From Globodera rostochiensis (Eukaryota; Nematoda; Chromadorea; Rhabditida; Heteroderidae): DNA of 64,000 bases. Below the pieces are notes generated by a model. That model saw nothing but the letters and a program-made list of their open reading frames with translations, did no database searches and had not been told where the DNA came from. How positions within the stretch are numbered: position 1 is the first letter of the stretch; every line of letters starts with the position of its first letter. Position numbers and translations under genes: made by a program. The stretch is from contig JAEVLN010000017.1 in NCBI GenBank assembly GCA_018350325.1, forward strand, positions 372,001 to 436,000. The letters are read 5' to 3'. Below, piece after piece: positions 54,209 through 64,000 of the stretch.

Positions 54209-54333
54209 TCGTTTGTTGTGATCAATAAACATTGTTAATTGTTAATTAGGGTATTGTGTTTCATAAAACGAATATTATGTGAAGGGTAAAGATAATTTGC
54301 TATAAATTGTTGGATTGGAAGGTATTGAGAAGC

Positions 54334-55222
54334 ACTAATTAGTAGAGCTGTTCGAGACTTGAAATTTACCGAGACTCGAGAGTCGAACCGAGACCGAGAA
54401 ATGACACCGAGACTCGAGACCGAGACCGAGAAAGAACCCCGAGACTCGAGACCGAGATCGAGACCCAAAAAAACCAAGAAATATCTCGGTTCGAGACCCG
54501 AGATCGAGACTTTTAAAAAATTTTTTTTTAAAATTTGTTGAAAATTTTTTATTTTAAGCTCAAAAATTTTAAATAAATAGTTTTACACTTCGCGACATAT
54601 TTAAATTCCCATTTTTATTTCTGGAACGCTTTTTGTCCGATGGTCCAGCCGATCGGAACTGGGGGGTCGGCGGTACCGATAGGCGCCGCCGAGAAAATTT
54701 TGAATTTTAGACTCGATTTGTGAAGAGATTTGCTACCAAATTTAGAAATGCGGTAATTTTTTGAAGCTTTAGTGATTAATTAGGAAATATGCTTAGAATT
54801 TGCAAAAAAAATTACCATTTTATAAGGGTTACTGGGTGATGTTTTTTGTTGTTCGACTAAGAATCAGTAAAAAGGAGTATATAATTATCAATTTAAATGC
54901 AGAAAAATTCATTTCACCAGTGGGACTAGAAACTTATAGAGTAAGGAACACAGAATTTAACCACTGCGCCATACGCTCACTCTATGCCGAAAGTTGACAA
55001 AGTATTAAAGGATTTCTAAATTTATCATTGTGTATTTTCAAATCTTTCAAACATACTTTTCTTTAATGATTTCTCACCAAAAATGCCATCTTTACCAGTG
55101 CAAAAAAGTCTCGTTTTCCGAGACTAAAAACCCGAGAGTCGAGACCGAGACCCAAAAAAACAGAGAAATTTCTCGGTTCGAGACTCGAGACCGAGACTCT
55201 CGAACAGCCCTACTAATTAGTC
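54334..55222. mobile_element. CGAGA-rich TIR element, about 890 bp, carrying other repeats
   Basis: Ends ACTAATTAGTAGAGCTGTTC and the near-complement GAACAGCCCTACTAATTAGT (55203-55222) face each other; next to each end are tracts of GAGACTCGAGACCGAGA type. The middle includes the dispersed GC palindrome (54663-54690) and a tRNA-like stretch on the minus strand near 54935-54985 (GGCGCAGTGGTTAA, an A-box match). No transposase is seen. Confidence 0.6.
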
Positions 55223-55514
55223 AAATCCACAGCAGACTAAACGTTAAATTTCAAACTAACGGCTCTTGATCACTAAACTTCCCTTGCCAAGACAAAAATA
55301 GTCAACCAAATTATTCATTTGGTCGCCCACCAACAGTTTTTGTATTAGACGAATTAATAAAAACTGACATATCATATTTTAGTTACCGAAACAAACAAAA
55401 AAATGTTATAAAAATAAATCTGATTTTAAAATATAAATTTAAAAGGAAAATGAGGCATTGGTGGAGAAGTATACCACCCCCCAAACTTTAAATAAAATAG
55501 TGGCAAAAAAAGGT

Positions 55515-56875
55515 ATGAGCAGTTGAACAGCGCTCTGCTGGAATGGATTCGTGCCAAAATTGGCGAACTGAACGACCGCCAATTTGCCAACTCCCGTTCA
55601 ACAACCTTTATCGCATGGAGGAGAAGCCGCCACGATTTCAGGCACTTTGGCGCCAAAACTTCGATTCAAAAAACTTGTTATGAAACTTTAGGAAAAAGGC
55701 GAATTGGAAATGCTTTTGTTTTCGTTGCTGTTCCGAATGAGAGCCAACAATCAACGTATTCTAACTAATTAAATTCTTAAATTGTTTGTTTTTTTGTTTA
55801 AATCCAATGCCAAAATTTTTGAGGTGCTTTTTTGCCGCGCGAGGGTTGTACCATTGGGGACATAAACAAGACCCTAGAGAGCGTTGGAGAGGGCGGAGCA
55901 CGAGCGGGAACTTGCGCTGAAGGAAGAACTGATACGGTGGGACTAATTACCCTACCCCCGCCGGATACGGTAGAAAAGGAGAGAGAGAGAGAGTGCTGTG
56001 CATACGTAGAGTGACAGAGAAAGAAAGAGAACAAAAGAGAAAATGGGAGGGAGAGAAAAAGAAAGAAAGCGAGTTACAGTAAACAGCAGCACGAAGGGGT
56101 ACGGTGGAAATAATCCTTTCGGCAGCCAGGAGAAATTGGAACAATTGGCAACCGATTCGACGAAGGCCGGCGTGCGCGAGGCAGACGGTGGTTGCGATTG
56201 CCTCCGAGATGGAGGCGGAGCAGCACCATGACATCGGGCGTATCAACGAACGAAAACAGAACGTTTCGACGCTGTGGCGCGAACTGCTCGAATTGCTTGC
56301 AGGCCGTCGACTTCGGCTGGAGCTGTCGCTGGCCGTTCAGCGCGTGTTCCTCGACATGCTGAACGTGTTGGACCAGATGGACGAGCTGAGGACAAAGACG
56401 GACGTGGAAGAGCTGCGCAAAAGCACGCACTGCTCGAGTCCGACTTGAACATTGTTGCCGACCAAATCCAATTGCTCAACCTCCGGGCGGAACGGTTTAC
56501 GCGCGAGGATGGGCCGGATGGGAAAGGTCAGCTTCAGACTATGGGGAAGAGACTGGTGATTCCGCTGCTGGGGTTGGACGTGGACGGTTTAAACGCCTCG
56601 GGCGGGGAGAACGATCCACAAGAAGGCAAATCCACAATTTTTCTTCAGGCTACAAACCCGTGGAACCTGAGGTGGTGCTGGAGCGCAAGAAATTTCTGGA
56701 ACAACGCTACCAAAACTGCTCGAACTTGCCGCACGTCGTAAAGCAAATCTTGAGGCCAACAAGCGTCTGTGCTAGTTCAACTGGGACCTCACCAACTTGG
56801 ACACGCATTTTCAGGAACAGGAACAAGTTTTGGCGCAGAAGGACAAGGGACGAGACATTGTGTCGGTAAGAAAGT
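55515..56875 (+). pseudogene. Decayed beta-spectrin fragment
   Basis: Blocks typical of beta-spectrin repeats occur in the right order but in different frames: EQLNSALLEWIRAKIGELND, FNNLYRMEEKPPRFQ, EKGELEMLLFSLLFRMRANN, REGCTIGDINKTLE, ERAEHERELALKEELIR, QEKLEQLATRFDE, VVAIASEMEAEQHHDIGRIN, LWRELLELLAGRRLRLELSL, LQKHALLESDLNIVADQIQL, YKPVEPEVVLERKKFLEQRY and an internal stop in EANKRLC*FNW. Frames change at about 55590, 55880, 56130 and 56400, and the conserved stretch between FANS and FNNLYR is deleted. Some intron borders survive (TTTAG before EKGELEM), so it is a degraded duplicate of genomic DNA rather than a retrocopy. It holds only the repeat region, not the actin-binding or PH domains. 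Inferred to be non-functional. Confidence 0.8.
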
Positions 56876-57385
56876 GTAACAGACAGAGAAAATTGGCGCG
56901 CCAAATTTAAATGACCCCACTGAATTCCTTTTAATACATAAAAGGTAAACTGAATTTTAACAATAAAATGTGTGCTAATCAATTGTTGCCTAGTATTCCC
57001 ACGCCTAGAATGCAAACATAGCCAACAATTGCGTTCAACAGTGCATTATTGCAATGCATTCACAACTAGGGAATTAAAAAAGAATGTGACAAAATTCGGC
57101 GAAACTTACCGTTATAAAAGTTTCGGCACCATACAGAGCTGTTTTAATACTGCAAACTGTACCTTTCCTGTCCAGGCATATTTTCATAAGCCATTATGAT
57201 GGCGTCCATTGGGACAATCTTCCTAACAAATCGCTGCTGCTCCGGGCGGACTTCATAACGTCCCGATGGAAATTAATAAATAAATAAATTATATTTTATT
57301 AAATATTTTTTATTTTTATTATAAATAAAAAGGCTCTTTAGGCAGATATTACATAAAAATTCCTAGACTTATGGTTTTTGGAAAT
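56876..57385. other. Intergenic, no gene seen
   Basis: The spectrin-like similarity fades after about 56875. The rest is AT-rich with no recognisable feature. Confidence 0.45.
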
Positions 57386-57900
57386 TTACTTGCACTCCTT
57401 CCCATGATGTGAGAATTGATATGAGGCAAACATTTGATGGTGGCATTGCATGCAGTTCAAGCTGACAAGAGCCACGTAGTCAGAGCCATTCTTATGAACT
57501 AAACAAATGTAAAATGAGAGAATAAATCATCACGTGATTCCGAGATGCCTACTCTCGAAATTTATTAACAATTAAATTTGTTCCATTGTATTTAGGTGAA
57601 GCTATGCTTTTTTCTAATTTATTTTCATATGCTTACCGCTCCCGGTTGCCATTACCCGTTAAGTCATTTAAGTCATAGGTCTTATGGCATTGTTGATTGC
57701 AGTTTGTGCAATTGAACGACACGAGGACGGCATCGTTCGTGATTTTCAGACGATTGGCCAACGAAAACGGGAGCATTTGATGCTGCCGGATTCGAATGTT
57801 GTATGCTAACAAAAAAATCGGACGAACATTGACACGGAAAATTGTCCATCCAAACGGACAAAACATCAGTGTTTGGGTTTGAGTTAGATGATTCAGACAT
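57386..57900 (-). CDS. Small Cys/His-motif protein, unrecognised
   Basis: Three exons (57900-57834, 57805-57656, 57498-57386) sum to 330 bases, giving 109 residues. It starts MSESSNSNPNTDVLSVWMDN, and two similar halves follow: AVLVSFNCTNCNQQCHKTYD and VALVSLNCMQCHHQMFASYQ, each with CxxC followed by nearby His/Cys, which could bind zinc. It ends SHHGKECK. No signal peptide. I know no family; the paired CxxC halves suggest an internal duplication. The junctions rest on phase and GT/AG signals only. Confidence 0.5.
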
Positions 57901-60325
57901 CTAAAAACGATGTCTATAAAAAACCGGTTTAAAAAATAACAAAACGGTTTGGCGACCGTTGGCGATTGATCAGGAGGGGGGTGCCCGTTGGCGATTGAAC
58001 AGAGTGATCAGAGGGGGGGGGGCGACCGTTGGCGATTGATCAGAAGGGGGGGGGGAGACCGGTGATTTCAGAACCTGGTTAGATTGGCGATCGTCCGTTG
58101 TGTTTTCACTTCTAACAGTTACCTCTTTAATGGCTGTTAAAGATTTTTTTCCGGGCATTGATCATTTTTCAAAGTAAACTTTTTGGTTATTTTGTTTTGA
58201 TGAATTTGTGATTCAGTGGCAAGCATTTCTTTTTTCACACAAAAAAACATGGTTTTTTCAGCGCTTTTGAGCACAGACGGCATATCGTTATGAACATCGA
58301 ATGAAATACTGTAATTTTCAATTAATAAAAACCAAATTTATAGTGTTAAGCCAAGACCTTTTTAGGGAGCATTGAATTTCCATTCCAAATACAGGTTATT
58401 TGATCCCACACAGTAATATTACGTGAGGATATGATAAAAGCCGGGTAAAGTTCCAATTTTGGACCAGTTGATGTGGTGCTCTTTCTCTTCGGAGTACACA
58501 GTCATGAAATTATGAAGCGAATAATACCTAATTGGATTCAAACTCTAACTGTAAGTTTAAAGTAAGTTATGCCGCAATGCGTGCTCTAAAAAGGTGCAAA
58601 AAAAAATAGTAATTCAACCTCCCGTTAAAGCAACTCAAGCAGTTTATCAGATTTCAACAAACACAGCCTCTCAATGGCATCAAAATTTTTGTTTTTGTGC
58701 TGGCCAAACTGGCCGTTTCCTCTCTTCAGTATGATGGATCATATCGTTATTTTTTGGGCAGGTAGCAGTCATCATTTAGAGAAAGGTACTACCAATGAAA
58801 ATAAATTTTCTCAAAATAAAATAATCCGCCCGCCCTTTAGCAAGTTTCATTCGCAGGCTGAAGGCGTGCCAGATGCTTAAAACGAGCATATGGAAGCTAA
58901 TAAAGCTGATTTGCTTCTCCTTGGAGAGCTTAGTCATGAATTTGTGCAAGGGTGCTTTAAAAAAAATCTAATATGCAGTAAAGTGAGATATTAATAGAAG
59001 AACCTGAACCGACCAAGTTACCTAAATTTATAAGTTTTTGACAAATTTCTGTAGGAAATTACAAAAAAAATCGTTCGAATCAGCTCATCTGTTTGATCTT
59101 GTTTAACCTTTTTCTCTTCGGAGAAGCCAGTCATGAAACGGTTAATCAAAACTAAAATACTATTTAAAGCTCAAAGGTAATAAAAATGAGATAACACACA
59201 TTGTCGATGGATAACTTTTGTGGTTCTTCTGGAGTGACCCTTTTGTGGGTTTTTAGAAAATGGATGAAAATAAACAAAAAATTGAAAATTTCTTTCTTAA
59301 TATGAAGTTGAATCGCTAAAATTCATGATCAAACCAATTGCTTGTACCCAAAAATATAACGATTGCGAAGGTGACTCAATTCCTTTTGAGTTTAATAAAG
59401 AAATGTCGATTGTGATACTTTTTGTGCTCGATGCGTTAAAACAAAAGAAAAATCGAGATCACAGCTCTGAATAAATTCTCACGAGAGCATGATGCATCGG
59501 GTAAAGACGCTAATTGGTAAGTATAAACATGTCGATCTCCAAGTACACAACGGGCCAAATTATGAAACCCAAGCACACCCAAAATTTACATTTTATCAAA
59601 ACAAAGCACTTGCTTCCTGCTCAAATGGTTGGTTTTTTTCGCCTGAAAGAATTTTTTCTTGTTAAGATTTTAACTATTTTTTGTAGTTTTTAGGAATGGG
59701 AGAGATCGGCGGTACCGTAGAGCCCCAAGAAAAAAGGTTTAAGTGAATTTAGTTAGGACAAGGTGCTAAAAATTGCAAATCAGATAAAAGACGCATTTTG
59801 TTCGAAATTCAAAATTTTTTGTACATTTTTAATTTAGTGTCTTTTCCAAGTACGGTACTTGGCATCCATGTACGAATTGCAGCCCTACCTTAATTACACG
59901 TGCTGAAGTACAGTACCTAACTAGAGGAGGAAAAATTCTATTAATTCGCCACATTTCTTTAACACGTTGTATTCTATAATATCATCGGATTTGAATCGAT
60001 GAATTGGTCGTTTTTGCACGGTCGGGGTCAGTTCGGCGGCGTAGATCCAATTTCGTTCATTCTTAAAATTGTAAGATACGATAAAAAACTAAGTTAGCAT
60101 AAAATACGCAAAAAGAATGTAGAAATGGACAAACAAAACAGAAAGTATAAAGAAAAAAAAGCTTTTAGAATGATGATTCTACAGTTTTTCGTGCTAATTC
60201 AATTAAGATTTGTCGGCGCCGAAACAATATTTTTTGTGTGGGCGCCGAGCTGCGCCGAAACGGCGGCGCCGAACCGGTCGCGCCGAACTGGTCGCGCCGA
60301 AACGACCGGATCCGTTTTTCTTATA
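57901..60325. other. Gene-poor stretch with short repeats
   Basis: Begins with three copies of a GGCGATTGATCAGAGGGGG-type unit (57950-58060). Around 58480, 58910 and 59110 a motif like TTCTCTTCGGAG followed by AGTCATGAA recurs. A degenerate copy of the GC palindrome lies near 59705 and GCGCCGAAC repeats near 60240-60310. No coding region is supported. Confidence 0.5.
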
Positions 60326-61234
60326 CAGGGTGACAAGTCTTTGGACGCGAGCTTTTTTCCATAACTTTACGTAAACACAACCAAAAAAAACAAATAAACA
60401 ACCATTAGATAGAGAACAGAATAGAGAACAACAAAATTCAATGAGATTTGACGTGCCTTCCTTCTGCTTTGATGCAGAGACGCAGGCGCGCGGGGAAAAA
60501 ATCGCCCGCGGGCCGCACCTCAATCAGAGATATTTTATCCCATTCACGGAGAAGTCGAAGCGACTCCCAATTTTTTGAGGGCTTAGCACAGGCCCTTGAC
60601 TACAAAATTGACCACACAGAATAATCCATGGGGTTGAGGCCGGGGAGTAGGGAGGCCAAAGATCATCCCTGATAAAACCTGGAAAATCGGTCCGGAACCA
60701 AGCCTAAATTTCTCTAGCCTTATGGGCTGGCGCATAGTCCTGCTTGAAAATCCATTCCCGGTGCTAAAAGTGGTGCATAATCCAAGGTTCAAAAACGCTT
60801 GGCAGAATTTCCCGTAAGAAACAGTCTTTGTTGATTTTGGCCCCCAGATTCATGAAAATCGGGGTTTTTTGCCTGTTTTGCAAAATCCAGCCCAAACCAT
60901 CACAAATTGGGGGTGTTGGGAGTGGGTGACAATATGACTTGAAAGAGGAGATTCTGAGCTACAAATTCGGATATTGTGATGGTTGTGGTGAGCTTTAATA
61001 GTGAACATTTTTTTGTCTGAGATGAGTATGTCCTGAGGTGCGGCCCGCGGGCGATTTTTTCCCCGCGCGCCTGCGTCTCTGCATCAAAGCAGAAGGAAGG
61101 CACGTCAAATCTCATTGAATTTTGTTGTTCTCTATTCTGTTCTCTATCTAATGGTTGTTTATTTGTTTTTTTTGGTTGTGTTTACGTAAAGTTATGGAAA
61201 AAAGCTCGCGTCCAAAGACTTATTTGTCACCCTG
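60326..61234 (-). mobile_element. Decayed Tc1/mariner element with long inverted repeats
   Basis: Flanked by TA on both sides; ends CAGGGTGACAAGTC and GACTTATTTGTCACCCTG are inverted repeats that extend about 200 bp inward with near-perfect match (for example GCGCGCGGGGAAAAAATCGC and its complement). The interior, on the minus strand, retains transposase-like sequence (FKQDYAPAHKAREI, then WPPYSP), the region of the second catalytic Asp, interrupted by a stop after AREI and frame damage. The catalytic N-terminal part is absent, so it is non-autonomous. Confidence 0.8.
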
Positions 61235-61700
61235 TAAATTGTCATTAAAAATTCAAAAATTTCCCGGACACTATCTTAAGATGACAAGATATGTAACTAA
61301 TTTGAGATATCCCACTTATTCTTTAAGATTTTTGGAGCGAAGGTTAAACATCGGATCATTCATTGTTTGTGGGTGACGTGGACTGTGAATGAAGGAAAAG
61401 AGTCGTAGTTGAAGTCACCGATTGTGCTCAGCTATTGAAAGGTTGTGAATTTTAATACCTTTAAGGTTTTTAATTATTGCCCGTCCGACCTAAGTGCCCT
61501 TAGGTTGCGAGTCAACGTTTGCGGTCCCGTTTAAAAATATATTTTGCTCAACGTTGGGTTGAACTGATGAAAATTTTAGAACCACAAATGTCTAGGCTGC
61601 AGGTTTGGAGTAACCTGGGTTATGCACAATTCCTAGTTTGCGTTGGCATTTCCGCTTTATATTTTTTCAATTTGTAATTAACCTTTATATTTTCCAGAAA
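61235..61700. other. Intergenic before the last gene
   Basis: No gene or repeat recognised. A TTTTCCAG acceptor just before ATG at 61701 suggests a spliced or trans-spliced leader. Confidence 0.4.
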
Positions 61701-64000
61701 ATGCAACCATCAGTCGTTTTTGCTTTATGTGCTGAGTTCGGAGCCCGCCAATATCGGATTCTTATCTTTAATGTTTCTGCTTCCGTGGTAACTGTTGAAG
61801 ATCGCCTCAGTGAGTCATTTTCAAACGCGCGAGTGGGCCAATGGTACTCCGTTGACGATGGTGGCCAGTTTTGGCCCATTGAGCCTCCGCTAAAGACTAT
61901 GACGGTGTCGGGAGACGACACCATTTGTTGCAAGGTAGGATATGCTCAACAATTAAATTTAGCTTTTTGAGTGGTTCGGCGGTTTAGAAGTGCCGAAGAT
62001 CACTTGAGTTGTGAATTTTTGAAAATTTCTACACCTACTATACTATTTTATAAAAATCCAAATTTGATTTTGAAACCAAATTTTTTTTTTGCTTTCTAAC
62101 GTTTATTTTCAAAATATTTATGAGTGGTTGGAATAATTTTCCACTTCCCTTGCCCAAGCACATCGCTCCGTTGAATAAACGACAAACAACACGTCATCAT
62201 TTAATGCAAACATTGCAATGAAAGCGTTGTGCTGTTTAGAATTATCATTTCAAATTATTCCTTTCGATTTTTTCAGATCGCAATGCCTGTGACTTTTTCT
62301 TCCGACGATCTGGTGTTTGGTGGTGTCAACACATTTCACTCGCCGTTTTGCGAACAAATCGGCGGTTCTGTGCTTTTTTCGTTAGAGGAGGCTAAACTGG
62401 ACAGAGGCATTTGCTACAAAGCCTTTGTTTCATTGTATGCGCGAATTAATAGAGTTTTTGAAAACAAATTGTTTCTTGAGGACGTCATTTAACGCGCCAC
62501 CGCCCATTCTTCCCAAAACAGTTTTGCGTGGCAATTCCTGCTGGTCTCTGGTAAGAAAGGAGGACATTTGTGGCCTTTGGAATGGCGTCGACATCGCTTC
62601 GGCATTAGCAACGCTAAAAATGCAATCAAATTCCGTCGCCGTTGGCAGCAGACTGCTTCTGTCTACGCCGTCAGTACCGTTGCCTCAGGCGCTGCTGTCA
62701 GATAGCGAATTGGTTTCTTCGAGCGGAAGAAGAACTTCACTGTCTAAATCGGTGCCTCCACCGCCACTATCGCAATCCAATGACGGAGGAGGCAAATCGG
62801 GCGAAGGATCACCATCCGCACAGTCGTCCAAATCGGTGCCCGATTTAGCCATGTCGAATGGAATAGGAACGGCAAAAGGTGCGAAGCTTGTTAAATTTTT
62901 TGTATTTCCTAAAGGCTGAGCTTTCGCAAATCGCACTTTCTGTTTTATTTAGATAAGTCGTTGAAAGGCGAAATTGGCTCAAAACGACACAGCGCTCTTG
63001 TTTTGTGTTGGAAAAAAACTGCGGAAGACTCATTTTTAGTCATTTGTTCGGATGAACAGCCTCGACTGCGCGAACGAATTCAATGCCGCAATAGGTACTA
63101 CTACTGTTGAATTCAGCAAATCGTACGCTTTTATCTTTTAGTTCTTTGTCTTCAAATCACAAAATTTCTGTCGGGAAGTTTTATACGGTCGAGTATTCTC
63201 GATACTCCGCCAAAAGTTCTCCGCATGTGCGCATTTTTGTGCTCAACGAGACGTCGTCTCCAATGGAAACTCGGCTCGTGAATGGTGAACTTCAGGTACT
63301 TTTTATTAAATACTAGGCTTTGTTATTTCAATCCATTAAATAATTCTTTACGAAATATATGTAGAATTTCCTTGAATTATTAATTTTGCGCTTCTTTTTC
63401 AGCTTCGCATTTTTATGTGGCGAACCAAGGAGCTCTACTGGAGTGAATACTGTGAGGTGAGTCAATTGCCCAAAGCGTCTCCGGACGTTTGCTTGGCGTG
63501 GTGCAAATTGTCGGATAAACTTACCAATGGGTTCAACATTCTCGTCTTTGTGGAGCTGATAGACGATTTGCTAAAGGTTGGTGGGTTTGCGAAGACGCAA
63601 TTTTTTTTCATTCAGCTCTGAATGTGAGAAGATCAATGCCTATTTGAATTACTCAAATGTTATTCTTTCTTAGAGTAATGCCATGCCGCCAACAGCGAAT
63701 AGTGCCGGTTCTCATCGGCAATTGGATGCTATTGAGTTGGATGAGTTATTTGGACCCGACCAAATCTTTGACACCGATCCATTGAATCGGTCGGTGTCAC
63801 CAGATTCGATCACAGCCGAAATTGAGAGTTCCAAGGCGCTGAAACCAACTCGGGTAATTTGTGAAGCAAATAATTGAAGCTTTTACAATAATTCAAAGAC
63901 TTTTTAGATCAATTCTGAGAAGACATCGTCCTCATCATCAACAGTCACTGATACACAGACAGAAAAGAAAAAATTAGCCATCGTTTATATGCAAATCAAA
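61701..64000 (+). CDS. Unrecognised multi-exon gene, 5' part
   Basis: Runs off the window. ATG at 61701 (MQPSVVFALCAEFGARQYRI) opens an exon to 61934 containing ARVGQWYSVDDGGQFWPIEP. Next come an exon from 62277 (MPVTFSSDDLVFGGVNTFHS, KLDRGICYKAFVSLYARINR), a Ser/Pro-rich region (VSSSGRRTSLSKSVPPPPLS), SLKGEIGSKRHSALVLCWKK, a block SVGKFYTVEYSRYSAKSSPH with LRIFMWRTKELYWSEYCE, and a Ser/Asp-rich part (LDELFGPDQIFDTDPLNRSV). The VGQWYSVD and VGKFYTVEY segments look like two related beta-rich modules. No signal peptide or membrane segment is seen. Codon-like order and clean GT/AG borders support a real gene; several junctions between 62490 and 62950 are unresolved. Confidence 0.5.

Overview
The window is nuclear DNA of a nematode, most likely a plant-parasitic (tylenchid, cyst-nematode-like) species. 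Genes are broken by many short introns, several of them GC-AG. The proteins are animal and often nematode in kind: a TWK two-pore K+ channel, a nicotinic receptor subunit, UNC-93-like MFSD11, an FMRFamide-like precursor and secreted S10 carboxypeptidases. One gene encodes a bacterial-type (GSI-like) glutamine synthetase, a class reported as horizontally acquired in plant-parasitic nematodes. The genus is inference; nothing in the sequence names it.

1-12 kb (minus strand): the N-terminal half of a nicotinic receptor subunit cut by the window edge, an unrecognised five-exon gene, a secreted Asn/Ser/Pro repeat protein, the glutamine synthetase, about 3.4 kb of repeats and foldback elements, then a secreted C-type lectin-domain protein with an acidic linker, fourteen 12-residue repeats and a GPI-signal-like tail.

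12-24.5 kb (minus strand): a UDP-glycosyltransferase, then four closely spaced genes transcribed DUSP19-like phosphatase, RMND5 (GID/CTLH E3 ligase), HIBCH (valine breakdown) and TFIIIC subunit 5. The 150-300 bp gaps and the splice acceptors just before the start codons suggest a nematode operon.

24.5-33 kb: a Mutator-like transposon with a FLYWCH-MULE transposase that looks intact and carries a small hAT element in one intron, a tRNA-like SINE, a short orphan gene, a METTL4/DAMT-1 methyltransferase and an MFSD11 transporter (both plus strand).

33-45 kb (minus strand): a highly charged unrecognised protein, a TWK channel with a long tail, and an HSP110 chaperone.

45-64 kb: a repeat-rich gap, then on the plus strand a small FMRFamide-like precursor and two tandem serine carboxypeptidases that share a near-identical tract including introns. 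After these come a foldback element, a decayed beta-spectrin copy, a small Cys-rich gene (minus strand), a gene-poor stretch with a decayed mariner element, and the 5' part of an unrecognised plus-strand gene running off the window. Exon borders were read by eye from splice signals, phase and family conservation; no search or transcript data were used.
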